From Catelliglobosispora koreensis DSM 44566 (GTDB lineage Bacteria > Actinomycetota > Actinomycetes > Mycobacteriales > Micromonosporaceae): a stretch of 64,000 bases of DNA. The position numbers and the translations under genes were made by a program. This document shows, piece after piece, positions 24,823-33,111 of this stretch. A model generated the notes under the pieces. The model ran no database searches, had not been told where the DNA came from, and saw only the letters and a program-made list of their open reading frames with translations. Positions within the stretch are counted from its first letter, which is position 1. The number at the start of each line of letters is the position of its first letter. The stretch spans positions 404,320 through 468,319 of the forward strand of contig NZ_KB903283.1 in NCBI RefSeq assembly GCF_000379685.1. The letters run 5' to 3'.

Positions 24823-26337
24823 ATGACAACCCCTATTCTTTTCAAGGCCGGGGCCATCAGGACCCCCTCCGTTCCCGTCGCCGAAGCCATGCTGATCAGC
24901 GACGGCGTCGTGCGGTGGCTAGGTCGTGCCGAAGACGCGCCAGAGGCCGGTGAGGTCATCGACGCTGGTGACGCTCTGATCACACCAGCGTTTGTGGACG
25001 CTCACGTGCATGCCACCGACACGGGGCTGGCGCAGCTCGGGCTCGACCTCAGTGCGGTGCGCTCGAAGACGGAGCTGCTCGACCGGGTGTCCGCGTTCGC
25101 CAAGAACGGCGACGGCGTCATCCTTGGGCACGGTTTCGATGAATCGACATGGGGTAATGAACAGGTGCCGCCGTCAAGCGCCGAGCTTGACCAGGCCGCG
25201 GGCGGGCGCAGCGTCTATATATCTCAGGCATCGATCCATTCGGCGCTCGTCACCAGCGATCTGCTGGCGCTTGCGGCGGGCGCGCCGGGCTTTGCCGAGT
25301 CCGGCTGGGTACGCCGTGACGCCCACCATGTCGTCAGGGAAGCCGCGTTCGGCCGGATCACGGCCGCTCAGCGTGACGCCGCGCAGACGGCAGCCCTGCA
25401 CAAGGCGGCCTCCGAAGGCATCGCGTCGATCCACGAGTGCGGTGGGCCGGGCACGTCGTCGCCCGAGGACTTCACGTCGCTGCTTGCCAAGTCGGGCAAG
25501 GGTTTGCCGGAGGTCTACGGCTTCTGGGGCGAGCTCATGGGCGCGGCTAAAGCACGGGAACTCGGAGCGGTAGGAGCTGGCGGGGACTTGTACGCCGACG
25601 GGGCGTTAGGTTCACGGACCGCTCACCTGCGCGAGCCGTTCCTGGACGGGGATCGCGGCTGTGGGCACGGATACGTTACGGCGCAACAGGTCGCCGAGCA
25701 CCTGATCGACTGTCATCAGCACCGGATGCAAGGCGGGTTCCACGCGATCGGTGACGCGGCGATCAGCACCATCGTGGAAGGGTTCTCGATCGCGGCAGCC
25801 AAACTGGGTGTCGACGCGCTGCGCAGCGCACGGCACCGGGTTGAGCACGCCGAGATCATGGACAAGCAGCTCATCAAGGGGTTCGTTGAGTACGGCATCT
25901 TCGCGAGCATGCAGCCCGCGTTTGACCGGCTGTGGGGCGGCGAGCATCAGATGTATGCCCAGCGCCTGGGCGTTGAGCGCAGTCTGGCGAGCAATCCGAT
26001 GGGTCAGATGTTCAACACCGGTGTCGCGCTTGCCTTTGGCTCCGACTCGCCGGTGACGCCGCTGGACCCGTGGGGAAGTGTCCGCGCGGCCATGTGGCAC
26101 TTCAATCCGTCGCAGCGGATGACCGCCAAGGCCGCGTTCGCCGCGCACACCCGTGGCGGCTGGCGCTCGATTCACCGTGACAACGAAGGCGTCCTGGAGC
26201 CGGGCGCGCCCGCGACTTTCGCCATTTGGAGCGCTGGCAAGCGCACTGGAACCCTGCCCACCCTCGACCCAGGCGACGCTTTGCCGGTCTGCCTGCGCAC
26301 CGTCCTACGCGGAGAAACAATTTATGAACTTGAATAG
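24823..26337 (+). CDS. Metal-dependent amidohydrolase (YtcJ-like), embedded in the lysine operon
   Basis: A 504-residue amidohydrolase-superfamily protein. Metal ligands are visible as VDAHVHATD (HxH), GFHAIGDAAI (His), HRVEHAEIM (His) and the terminal acid AFGSDSPV. It resembles the YtcJ/amidohydrolase family 3 group, which hydrolyses C-N bonds in formamides, cyclic amides or N-acyl amines. It starts 4 nt after kdd and overlaps kamD by 14 nt, so it is an integral member of the operon, yet no such enzyme belongs to the known lysine fermentation route. It could release lysine or beta-lysine from an N-acyl or lactam precursor; this is inference. Confidence 0.85.
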   Translation: MTTPILFKAGAIRTPSVPVAEAMLISDGVVRWLGRAEDAPEAGEVIDAGDALITPAFVDAHVHATDTGLAQLGLDLSAVRSKTELLDRVSAFAKNGDGVILGHGFDESTWGNEQVPPSSAELDQAAGGRSVYISQASIHSALVTSDLLALAAGAPGFAESGWVRRDAHHVVREAAFGRITAAQRDAAQTAALHKAASEGIASIHECGGPGTSSPEDFTSLLAKSGKGLPEVYGFWGELMGAAKARELGAVGAGGDLYADGALGSRTAHLREPFLDGDRGCGHGYVTAQQVAEHLIDCHQHRMQGGFHAIGDAAISTIVEGFSIAAAKLGVDALRSARHRVEHAEIMDKQLIKGFVEYGIFASMQPAFDRLWGGEHQMYAQRLGVERSLASNPMGQMFNTGVALAFGSDSPVTPLDPWGSVRAAMWHFNPSQRMTAKAAFAAHTRGGWRSIHRDNEGVLEPGAPATFAIWSAGKRTGTLPTLDPGDALPVCLRTVLRGETIYELE

Positions 26338-27889
26338 ACTGAACCTCGATCCAGCGGTCGTGCAACGGGCCCGCGAACTGGCACGCCTTGCGGGGCAGCC
26401 AGTCGTGGACATGGCCCGTTCCCACACCACCGTTTCGGTGGAGCGTGCCGTGCTGCGCCTGGCCGGGATCACCGGCGCGGACGCTGACGGCATCCCGTGG
26501 GTCAACCGGCTGGTGGATCAGGTACGCGACGACGTCGGACTCGGCCATGGCGCGACACTGCCGGTGTTTCACGCTCTGGCCGAGTCCGGTGTGGACGGTG
26601 ACCTGACCCTGCTGGCGCAGAAGGCGGCAGCAGGGTCGGTCAAGTTCCACATTCCTGAGGGCAAGCACGCCACCGCCGCCAAGAAGCTGTCGAAAAGGGC
26701 TGTGGCTCAGGGCATCAAGACGATCGACCGCAACCGCTTGGAGCGCGACAAGCTCATCAAGAAGCACGGTGAGCCGAAGCAGCGGCCGTGGATTTACCTC
26801 ATCGTCGCCACCGGTGACATCTACGAGGACATTCCGCAGGCTCAGGCGGCGGCGCGCGCTGGTGCCGATGTCATCGCGGTCATCCGGTCCACGGGACAGT
26901 CTCTTTTGGACTATGTGCCCGAAGGCGCGACCAGAGAAGGTTTCGCCGGAACGTATGCCACGCAAGAGAACTTCCGCCTCATGCGGGCCGCGCTCGACGA
27001 GTCGTCGAAAGAACTGGGCCGCTACATCCGGCTGACCAACTACGCTTCCGGGCTTTGCATGCCCGAGATCGCGACCCTGGCCGGGTTGCAGCGGCTGGAC
27101 ATGATGCTCAACGACTCGATGTACGGCATCTTGTTCCGCGACATCAACCCGATCCGGACGTTTGTCGACCAGCGGTTCTCACGCCAGATCCACGCTCGCG
27201 CCGGCATCATCATCAATACGGGCGAGGACAACTACCTCACGACCGCCGACGCCGTTGAGGCCGCGCACACGGTCACGGTTTCCCAGCTGCTCAACGAATA
27301 TTTCGCTCACGAGGCGGGGCTTGAGGACTGGCAGCTCGGCCTCGGGCACGCGTTTGAAATCAACCCGGATCTGCCCGAGTCGTTCCGGCTCGAACTCGCG
27401 CACGCCTTGCTGGCCCGCGAGCTTTTCCCCGACGCACCACTGAAGTGGATGCCGCCGACCAAGCACATGACCGGTGACGTGTTCCGCGGCAACCTGCTCG
27501 ACGGGTTCTTCAACCTAGTCGGAACCCTAACCGGGCAAGGCATTCTGCTCGTGGGCATGATGACCGAAGCCGTGGTCACGCCCTGGCTGTCCGACCGCGA
27601 CATCGCTTTGCAGAACGTGCGCTACGTTTTGGGCGCCGCCGGTGGGTTGCACGAGGACTTCGTGCCGGCGCCGGGTGGTTTCATCCAGCAACGAGCTCAT
27701 GGGGTACTAGGTGAGGCCGTCACGCTGCTGGAAGAAATCGTTGACGACACGCTGCTGAACGCGATCGCCGACGGCACGTTCGGCATCATGAAGCGTCCCG
27801 CCAACCGGGGTAAAGGCCTCGACGGTGTCGCCAAACACGAAGACGGCTATTACAACCCCGCGACGGAGATCCTGGAGGCCGGGAAATGA
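26324..27889 (+). CDS. kamD: Lysine 5,6-aminomutase alpha subunit
   Basis: A 521-residue protein from ATG 26324, preceded by GGAG. Length and sequence fit KamD of clostridia (about 516 residues): LARLAGQPVVDMARSHTTVS near the N-terminus, LIVATGDIYEDIPQAQAAAR and DVIAVIRSTGQSLLDYVPEG in the TIM-barrel part that holds PLP and substrate. With KamE it moves the 6-amino group of beta-lysine to C5 in an adenosylcobalamin- and PLP-dependent radical reaction. It overlaps the amidohydrolase by 14 nt and kamE by 4 nt (ATGA at 27886). An in-frame extension to 26153 lies wholly within the amidohydrolase gene. Confidence 0.93.
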   Translation: MNLNRLNLDPAVVQRARELARLAGQPVVDMARSHTTVSVERAVLRLAGITGADADGIPWVNRLVDQVRDDVGLGHGATLPVFHALAESGVDGDLTLLAQKAAAGSVKFHIPEGKHATAAKKLSKRAVAQGIKTIDRNRLERDKLIKKHGEPKQRPWIYLIVATGDIYEDIPQAQAAARAGADVIAVIRSTGQSLLDYVPEGATREGFAGTYATQENFRLMRAALDESSKELGRYIRLTNYASGLCMPEIATLAGLQRLDMMLNDSMYGILFRDINPIRTFVDQRFSRQIHARAGIIINTGEDNYLTTADAVEAAHTVTVSQLLNEYFAHEAGLEDWQLGLGHAFEINPDLPESFRLELAHALLARELFPDAPLKWMPPTKHMTGDVFRGNLLDGFFNLVGTLTGQGILLVGMMTEAVVTPWLSDRDIALQNVRYVLGAAGGLHEDFVPAPGGFIQQRAHGVLGEAVTLLEEIVDDTLLNAIADGTFGIMKRPANRGKGLDGVAKHEDGYYNPATEILEAGK

Positions 27890-28629
27890 CGAAGACAGTT
27901 GTCCGGCCCTATGGCGACACGACCGGCGATGGCATGACTCAGGTCAGCTTCACGCTGCCGATCCCGCACGACAAGAAGGCCGAAGGCGCCGCGCTTCAGC
28001 TGGCGGCCAAGATGGGCCTCGACCCGGCGATGCTGGTGCACGCCAAGCAGATGGGCGATGGCTTCACGTTCTTCGTCATCTACGGCAGCGTCCGGCATCT
28101 CGTCGAGCTGGACAAGGTGCAGGTGGTCGAGCGCGACTTCCCGTTGCTGGGGTCTAAAGAAATCAACACGATCGTCAAGCAGAAGCTGCGGCGCAAGCTG
28201 TCCGTTGTCGGGGCGTGCATCGGCACGGACGCGCACACGGTCGGCATTGACGCGATCCTGAACATCAAAGGGATCGCGGGGGAGAAGGGCCTGGAGTACT
28301 ACCGCGAGTTCAAAGTCGTGAACATGGGTGCCCAGGTGACCGTCCCGGAACTCGTTGCCGCCGCTAAGCAGGAGAAGGCTGATGCCGTGCTGGTGTCGCA
28401 GGTGGTGACCCAGCGCGACGCGCACCTGTACAACACGCGTGAGATGACGGCGGCGTTCCGTGAGGCCATGCCCGCCGGCAAGCGCCCGCTGCTCATCGTG
28501 GGCGGCCCGCGCTTCGATGAGCTGATGGCCGGAGAGCTTGGGGTGGACCGCATCTTCGGCCGCGGCACGACTCCCCGCGAAGTCGCCAGCTATCTCGTGC
28601 ACTCTCTCGTTACCCAAAGGAGCAAGTAG
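27886..28629 (+). CDS. kamE: Lysine 5,6-aminomutase beta subunit (cobalamin-binding)
   Basis: A 247-residue protein. The cobalamin-binding motif DxHxxG is GTDAHTVGID (Asp115, His117, Gly120), with VVNMGAQVTVPELVAAAKQE and LLIVGGPRFD as the following base-off B12-fold elements. The N-terminal domain (1-95) matches the KamE dimerisation domain. It brings adenosylcobalamin to KamD. Slightly shorter than the clostridial subunit (about 262). It is coupled to kamD by ATGA and followed directly by kal. Confidence 0.93.
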   Translation: MTKTVVRPYGDTTGDGMTQVSFTLPIPHDKKAEGAALQLAAKMGLDPAMLVHAKQMGDGFTFFVIYGSVRHLVELDKVQVVERDFPLLGSKEINTIVKQKLRRKLSVVGACIGTDAHTVGIDAILNIKGIAGEKGLEYYREFKVVNMGAQVTVPELVAAAKQEKADAVLVSQVVTQRDAHLYNTREMTAAFREAMPAGKRPLLIVGGPRFDELMAGELGVDRIFGRGTTPREVASYLVHSLVTQRSK

Positions 28630-29004
28630 ATGTCCGTCGGTCTCAAGGTGACCCACCGCCGTTATGTGCCGTACAGCCACGCGCACTACGCGGGCAACCT
28701 CGTCGACGGCGCCTACGCGCTGGCCGCTTTTGGTGATGTGGCCACGGAGGTGTGTATCCGCACCGATGGCGATGAAGGGCTGTTCGCGTCCTATTCGGAC
28801 GTTCAGTTCAAGGCGCCGATGAAAGCCGGGGACGTCCTGGAAATCAACGCCACCATCACCCGGATGGGCACGCGCAGCCGCACCATCGACTTTGAGGTGC
28901 TCGTTGTGTGCCGTGGCACGCAAGGATCCCAGGCCGATGTGCTCGACCCGCCGATTGTCGCGGTGACCGCCACCGGAACCGTGGTCGTGCCGCCAAAGTC
29001 ATGA
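28630..29004 (+). CDS. kal: 3-aminobutyryl-CoA ammonia-lyase (hotdog fold)
   Basis: A 124-residue hotdog-fold protein (VTHRRYVPYSHAHYAGNLVD, with VQFKAPMKAGDVLEINATIT as the central strand pair). Kal removes ammonia from L-3-aminobutyryl-CoA to give crotonyl-CoA, the last specific step of lysine fermentation. It starts with the base after the kamE stop and overlaps the next gene by 4 nt. The assignment depends largely on this context, since small hotdog proteins are similar to one another. Kce, which should supply its substrate, is not in the window. Confidence 0.82.
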   Translation: MSVGLKVTHRRYVPYSHAHYAGNLVDGAYALAAFGDVATEVCIRTDGDEGLFASYSDVQFKAPMKAGDVLEINATITRMGTRSRTIDFEVLVVCRGTQGSQADVLDPPIVAVTATGTVVVPPKS

Positions 29005-30296
29005 TCGTCACGTGCGTCGACGTCGGGTCGACGTTCACCAAAGCGGTGGCCGTGCAAGACGGTCAGCTGATCGCCAGCGCGGCACACCGCACGACGGTCG
29101 AAACCGATGTGCTGCATGGGCTTGACGCTGCCGTCGCCGCGACCGGTGTCAAACCCGACGAGCTGCTGGTGTGCTCGTCGGCGGGAGGCGGGCTGCGGCT
29201 GGCCGTCATCGGCTACGAACGGCTCGTGACGGCGCAGGCTGGGTACAGGGTGGGTTTGTCGGCCGGGGCACGGGTCGTGCACGTGGCCGCCGGGATGCTG
29301 CCGTCTTTGGACGAGCTGCGGGCGGCCCGCCCCGACGTGGTGCTGCTCGTGGGCGGCACCGACGGTGGCGACGCGGAGACGATTAGTCACAACGCTTTGA
29401 AGCTGGCGAAGGCACGGTGGCGGGTGCCGGTTGTGCTGGCCGGAAACGCTTCGGTGGCCTCCGAACTGTCCGAACTGCTCGCCGCCAAAGGTGTCCCCGT
29501 GACGGTGGCCGGGAACGTGTTGCCCAGCATCGGTGTGCTCGATCCCGGCCCGGCCCGCGCGGCGATCCGTGAAGTGTTCCTCAAGCACGTCATCGGCGGT
29601 AAGAAACTGTCGCGGGGCAAGCGGTTCGCGTCCCTGGTGCGCGGTGCGACGCCGGACTTGGTGCTCACGGGAGTGGAGCTGCTCGCGGCGCATACGCAAG
29701 GCGACTTGCTCGTCGTCGACGTGGGTGGCGCGACCACGGATGTCTATTCCGTGCTCAATCCCACGCACGAGATTGGCGAAGCCGAAGTCGCCGGGGTGCT
29801 CACAGCCGCGCGGACCGTCGAAGGCGACCTCGGCATGCGCTGGTCGGCGCCGGGCGTTGTCGCCGCTGCGGAGGCCGAAAAACTCATAGACGCCAATGCC
29901 GAGCTGCGCCAAGCGGCGGAAAGTCTCGCGGCACAACCAGAAACCATCGTCAGCTCGATCGACGAAGAGATCGCTGGACTGGCCGTCGCGGTGGCGTTGC
30001 GGCGTCACGCGAGAGGCGAACCCCTTGAGCCAGGCGGGCCGCGCCGGGGTGGCCGAGACTTAAGGGCGGCTCAAATTGTGGTCGGATCCGGGGGTGTCCT
30101 GCGTCACAGTAGCGCCGCGGCGGCTCATCGGATCTTGGCACGTGGACTGCGTGATGACGCTGGTGGCTGGCCGCTGCCCCGGGAACCCCGCGTGATCGTT
30201 GACAGTGCATACGTGCTGGCAGCGGCGGGTTTGCTGGCAGAATCCCGGCCGGCCATGGCGGTGTCCCTCCTGGCATCACGTCTTCTTGACTCCTGA
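29001..30296 (+). CDS. GlmL/MutL-like ASKHA protein, probable KamDE reactivating factor
   Basis: A 431-residue ASKHA ATPase-fold protein: phosphate-1 loop CVDVGSTFTKAVAVQDG (residues 5-21) and second loop VVDVGGATTDVYSVL, with LLVGGTDGGD between. It matches the GlmL/MutL family found beside glutamate mutase and ornithine aminomutase, thought to maintain or reactivate B12-dependent mutases. The start ATG 29001 overlaps kal's stop; the longer in-frame form from 28908 lies within kal. Its place as last gene after kamDE supports a role in exchanging damaged cobalamin on lysine 5,6-aminomutase. That role is inferred, not shown. Confidence 0.85.
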   Translation: MIVTCVDVGSTFTKAVAVQDGQLIASAAHRTTVETDVLHGLDAAVAATGVKPDELLVCSSAGGGLRLAVIGYERLVTAQAGYRVGLSAGARVVHVAAGMLPSLDELRAARPDVVLLVGGTDGGDAETISHNALKLAKARWRVPVVLAGNASVASELSELLAAKGVPVTVAGNVLPSIGVLDPGPARAAIREVFLKHVIGGKKLSRGKRFASLVRGATPDLVLTGVELLAAHTQGDLLVVDVGGATTDVYSVLNPTHEIGEAEVAGVLTAARTVEGDLGMRWSAPGVVAAAEAEKLIDANAELRQAAESLAAQPETIVSSIDEEIAGLAVAVALRRHARGEPLEPGGPRRGGRDLRAAQIVVGSGGVLRHSSAAAAHRILARGLRDDAGGWPLPREPRVIVDSAYVLAAAGLLAESRPAMAVSLLASRLLDS

Positions 30297-30362
30297 GCGC
30301 GCCTCCGCGTACCGTCGTTAAGTTCTGTGCTTTGGGGCGGTCAGTAGAAAACGACATATAGT

Positions 30363-30428
30363 CGGCCCGAAGGCCGTTTGGGTGGCACAGAGGCAGCAAG
30401 TCCGGGGCGCGGCCGAAGGTCGCGCCCC
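30363..30428 (+). ncRNA. Two strong hairpins in the 161-bp region before lnt
   Basis: Hairpin 1 is CGGCC-CGAA-GGCCG (30363-30376). Hairpin 2 (30404-30428) has an 11-bp GC-rich stem (one G-T pair) closed by GAA. No U-tract follows hairpin 2; the next bases are CGTTCTGTC. The pair could be the terminator of the lysine operon or a structured leader of lnt. I could not match it to a known riboswitch, and no protein-coding frame in 30297-30457 is convincing. Confidence 0.45.
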
Positions 30429-30457
30429 CGTTCTGTCAGCGGGCAAAGGATGATGTA

Positions 30458-32335
30458 GTGATCGACGTGCACGAAGCACCATCGCAGACGCCCGCTGAAC
30501 CAGCACCAGTGCCGCAGAACAAGCGCACGCTGACTGGAATCCTTCTCGCGCTCATCGCTGGGGCAGCGCTCCTTCTGGCGTTCCCGCGTTACGGCCTTTG
30601 GTGGACCGCCCCGCTGGGTGTGGCCGCCCTAGCGCTCGCCGTCGACGGCCGGCGTCTGCGGCCCAGTGCCGGGCTCGGCCTGCTCGCTGGCGTCGTCTTC
30701 TTCGCGCCGCTGCTGGCTTGGACCAATCTGCACACCGGTTACGCGCCCTGGCTGATCCTTTCGTTGTACCAAGCGGTTTATTTCGTTGTCCTGGCGATGG
30801 CACTCGCCTTCGTGACCCCGCTCGGCAAACGACGGCCCGCCTTGTGGCCGTTGCTCATCGCGCTGCTGTGGGTCGGCCAGGAAGCCCTGCGCGACCGGTT
30901 CCCGTTCGGCGGATTCCCCTGGGGGCGGCTGGCTTTCAGCCAAGGCGACTCGCCCGCGCTCGCGTTCGCTTCCATCGGCGGCGCGCCCCTCGTGACCTTC
31001 ATCGTGGCTCTCGCCGGAGGCGCGCTCGCGCTCGCCATCCGCACCATCCTCCTGCACACCAACCCTTCCGCCCTGCCTGACCCCTCCGCCAACGGCCATG
31101 CTGCCCCCTTGGCCGATCCTGGCGCCGCAAACGCTTCCGCCGCAGGCACGTCTACCGCTTTCACCGCGACTGCTTCCACCGCAAGCGGCTTCGGCAGCGA
31201 AGGCCATGCAACCGCCTCCACGACCGCCGCGAATGGCGTGTCCGGAAGCGCCGGTGCAGCCGAAGGGGCTGGCGCTGGAATGCCTGGGTCGCGCGGACCT
31301 GAAAGCCTCGCGGGAGGGACGGCCGAGACCACGGCGGGCGTCGGACATCATGCTTGGAAAATCGTTGCGGCTTCTGTAGCCGCGGCGGTGGCCTTGATGG
31401 TCGCGGGCCTGGCGATTCCACTGAGCAAACCCGACGGTGCCCCGGTGACGGTCGCGATCGTGCAGGGCAACGTGCCGCGCATGGGGCTGGATTTCAACGC
31501 GCAGCGCAAAGCGGTGCTGGAAAACCATGTCCGGGCAACGATTGACTTGGCGGACAAGGTAAAGCGGGGCGAAGTCAAGCAGCCCGATCTCGTCATCTGG
31601 CCCGAGAACGCCTCCGACATTGACCCGCTGCTGAACATGGACGCGGCCGCCGCGATCGATGACGCCGCGCTCGCGATCCAGGCACCGATCCTCGTGGGCG
31701 CCGTGCTGAGCGGGCCGGGGGAGAACCAGTCGCGTAACGCGGGCATCGTGTGGATTCCGGGCAGCGGGCCGAACGGGATGTACCTCAAGCGTCACCCGGT
31801 GCCGTTCGCCGAATACATGCCGATGCGGCCGCTCGTTGAGCCGATCGCGCGCGCGATCACGAACAAAGCCAAGCTGCTGCGCACCGACTTCGTCTCCGGC
31901 ACCGTGCCGGGCGTGCTGGAGATGGACGGCGTCAAGGTGGGCGATGTCATCTGTTTCGAGGTCGCCTACGACGAGGTCGTGCGCGACGTCGTGACCTCCG
32001 GCGCGGATCTGCTCGCGGTGCAGACCAATAACGCGACCTTCGATGCCTCCGAGGCGGCGCAGCAGCTCGCGATGGTGCGGTTGCGTGCGGTCGAGCACGG
32101 CCGCGACGCATTGATGGCGTCAACCGTGGGTATTAGTGCGTTCGTCACCGCCGATGGTGCGGTGCACCAGCCGACCATCTTCAACACAGAAGCGGTCATA
32201 GTGCATGAACTCCGGCCGGGCCGTTCGACTACGCTGGCTACTGGGCTAGGGATGTGGCCGGAGGCCGGGCTGACGCTCCTCGCGGTGGCGGCTCTGGCCT
32301 GGACGGCAGTGACCAGGCGAAGGAGAGCGATGTGA
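30458..32335 (+). CDS. lnt: Apolipoprotein N-acyltransferase with low-complexity insertion
   Basis: A 625-residue membrane protein from GTG 30458 (AAAGGA upstream). The first 195 residues hold several membrane helices (LALIAGAALLLAFPRYGLWW, LILSLYQAVYFVVLAMALAF). Residues about 199-296 are an Ala/Ser/Thr/Gly-rich stretch with no predicted fold. One more helix follows (VAASVAAAVALMVAGLAIPL), then a carbon-nitrogen hydrolase domain with the catalytic triad Glu (LVIWPENAS), Lys (MYLKRHPVPF) and Cys (VGDVICFEVAYDE), and a final helix. It N-acylates mature lipoproteins. In mycobacteria Lnt and polyprenol-phosphate-mannose synthase are fused as Ppm1; here they are separate genes overlapping by 4 nt. 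Confidence 0.92.
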   Translation: MIDVHEAPSQTPAEPAPVPQNKRTLTGILLALIAGAALLLAFPRYGLWWTAPLGVAALALAVDGRRLRPSAGLGLLAGVVFFAPLLAWTNLHTGYAPWLILSLYQAVYFVVLAMALAFVTPLGKRRPALWPLLIALLWVGQEALRDRFPFGGFPWGRLAFSQGDSPALAFASIGGAPLVTFIVALAGGALALAIRTILLHTNPSALPDPSANGHAAPLADPGAANASAAGTSTAFTATASTASGFGSEGHATASTTAANGVSGSAGAAEGAGAGMPGSRGPESLAGGTAETTAGVGHHAWKIVAASVAAAVALMVAGLAIPLSKPDGAPVTVAIVQGNVPRMGLDFNAQRKAVLENHVRATIDLADKVKRGEVKQPDLVIWPENASDIDPLLNMDAAAAIDDAALAIQAPILVGAVLSGPGENQSRNAGIVWIPGSGPNGMYLKRHPVPFAEYMPMRPLVEPIARAITNKAKLLRTDFVSGTVPGVLEMDGVKVGDVICFEVAYDEVVRDVVTSGADLLAVQTNNATFDASEAAQQLAMVRLRAVEHGRDALMASTVGISAFVTADGAVHQPTIFNTEAVIVHELRPGRSTTLATGLGMWPEAGLTLLAVAALAWTAVTRRRRAM

Positions 32336-33111
32336 GCGACCGGGCAGAGGGATACCCAGGCGTTGGGCGCGTTGTAGTGATCATCCCGACCTACAACGAG
32401 TCCGAGAACGTCCGCCTGATCACTGACCGGGTCCGTCAGGCCGTGCCTGAAGTGGACATCCTCGTCGCTGACGACAACAGCCCTGATGGCACCGGCGCGA
32501 TCGCCGATGAGCTGGCCGCCGCTGACCCACAGATCAAGGTCCTGCACCGCAAGGGCAAAGAAGGCTTGGGTGCGGCCTACATCGCTGGTTTCGGCTGGGC
32601 CCGTGAGCACGGCTACGACGTCGTCGTGCAGATGGACGCCGACGGTTCACACGCCCCGGAAGAGCTTCCGCTGCTGCTCAACGCGTTGCGCGACGCTGAC
32701 GCGGTGATCGGTTCGCGTTACGTCAAGGGCGGCAAGGTCGTCAACTGGCCCGCGCACCGCTTCCTGCTCTCACGCGGCGGCAACCTTTACATCGCCGTCG
32801 CCCTGGGCATGGGCATCAAGGACGCGACCGGTGGCTACCGCGCTTACAAACTGTCCGTCTTGGACAAGTCCGAACTCGACTCGATTCAGTCGGCGGGCTA
32901 CAGCTACCAGGTCGAGATGACACACCGGATCAACCGCAATGGATTCACCATTGTCGAGGTTCCGATCACGTTCGCCGAGCGTGAGCACGGGGCGAGCAAG
33001 ATGAGCGGCTCGATCGTCAAGGAAGCCATGTGGCGGGTCACCGTCTGGGGCGCCAAGGCGAGAGCCAACGCCGTGCGGCGGGCATTCAAGCCTAAGAGTC
33101 AGTGGCCGTGA
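32332..33111 (+). CDS. ppm1: Polyprenol monophosphomannose synthase (GT2)
   Basis: A 259-residue family 2 glycosyltransferase: VVIIPTYNESENVRLI at the N-terminus, VADDNSPDGTG with the nucleotide-binding Asp, VVQMDADGSHAPEEL as the DxD motif, then HRFLLSRGGNLYIA and ATGGYRAYKLSVL. It makes polyprenyl-phosphate-mannose from GDP-mannose for lipomannan and protein mannosylation at the membrane. The GTG at 32332 shares GTGA with the lnt stop; an upstream in-frame start at 32254 lies within lnt. The Lnt-Ppm pairing corresponds to the two domains of mycobacterial Ppm1. Confidence 0.92.
   Translation: MSDRAEGYPGVGRVVVIIPTYNESENVRLITDRVRQAVPEVDILVADDNSPDGTGAIADELAAADPQIKVLHRKGKEGLGAAYIAGFGWAREHGYDVVVQMDADGSHAPEELPLLLNALRDADAVIGSRYVKGGKVVNWPAHRFLLSRGGNLYIAVALGMGIKDATGGYRAYKLSVLDKSELDSIQSAGYSYQVEMTHRINRNGFTIVEVPITFAEREHGASKMSGSIVKEAMWRVTVWGAKARANAVRRAFKPKSQWP

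Noticed and set aside
27850-28923. Long reverse frame (357 residues) antisense to kamE and kal
   Set aside because: His/Arg-rich with no motifs, opposite well-identified enzymes.
30629-32098. Long reverse frame (489 residues) antisense to lnt
   Set aside because: Low-complexity, no domain; lnt has its full catalytic triad on the other strand.
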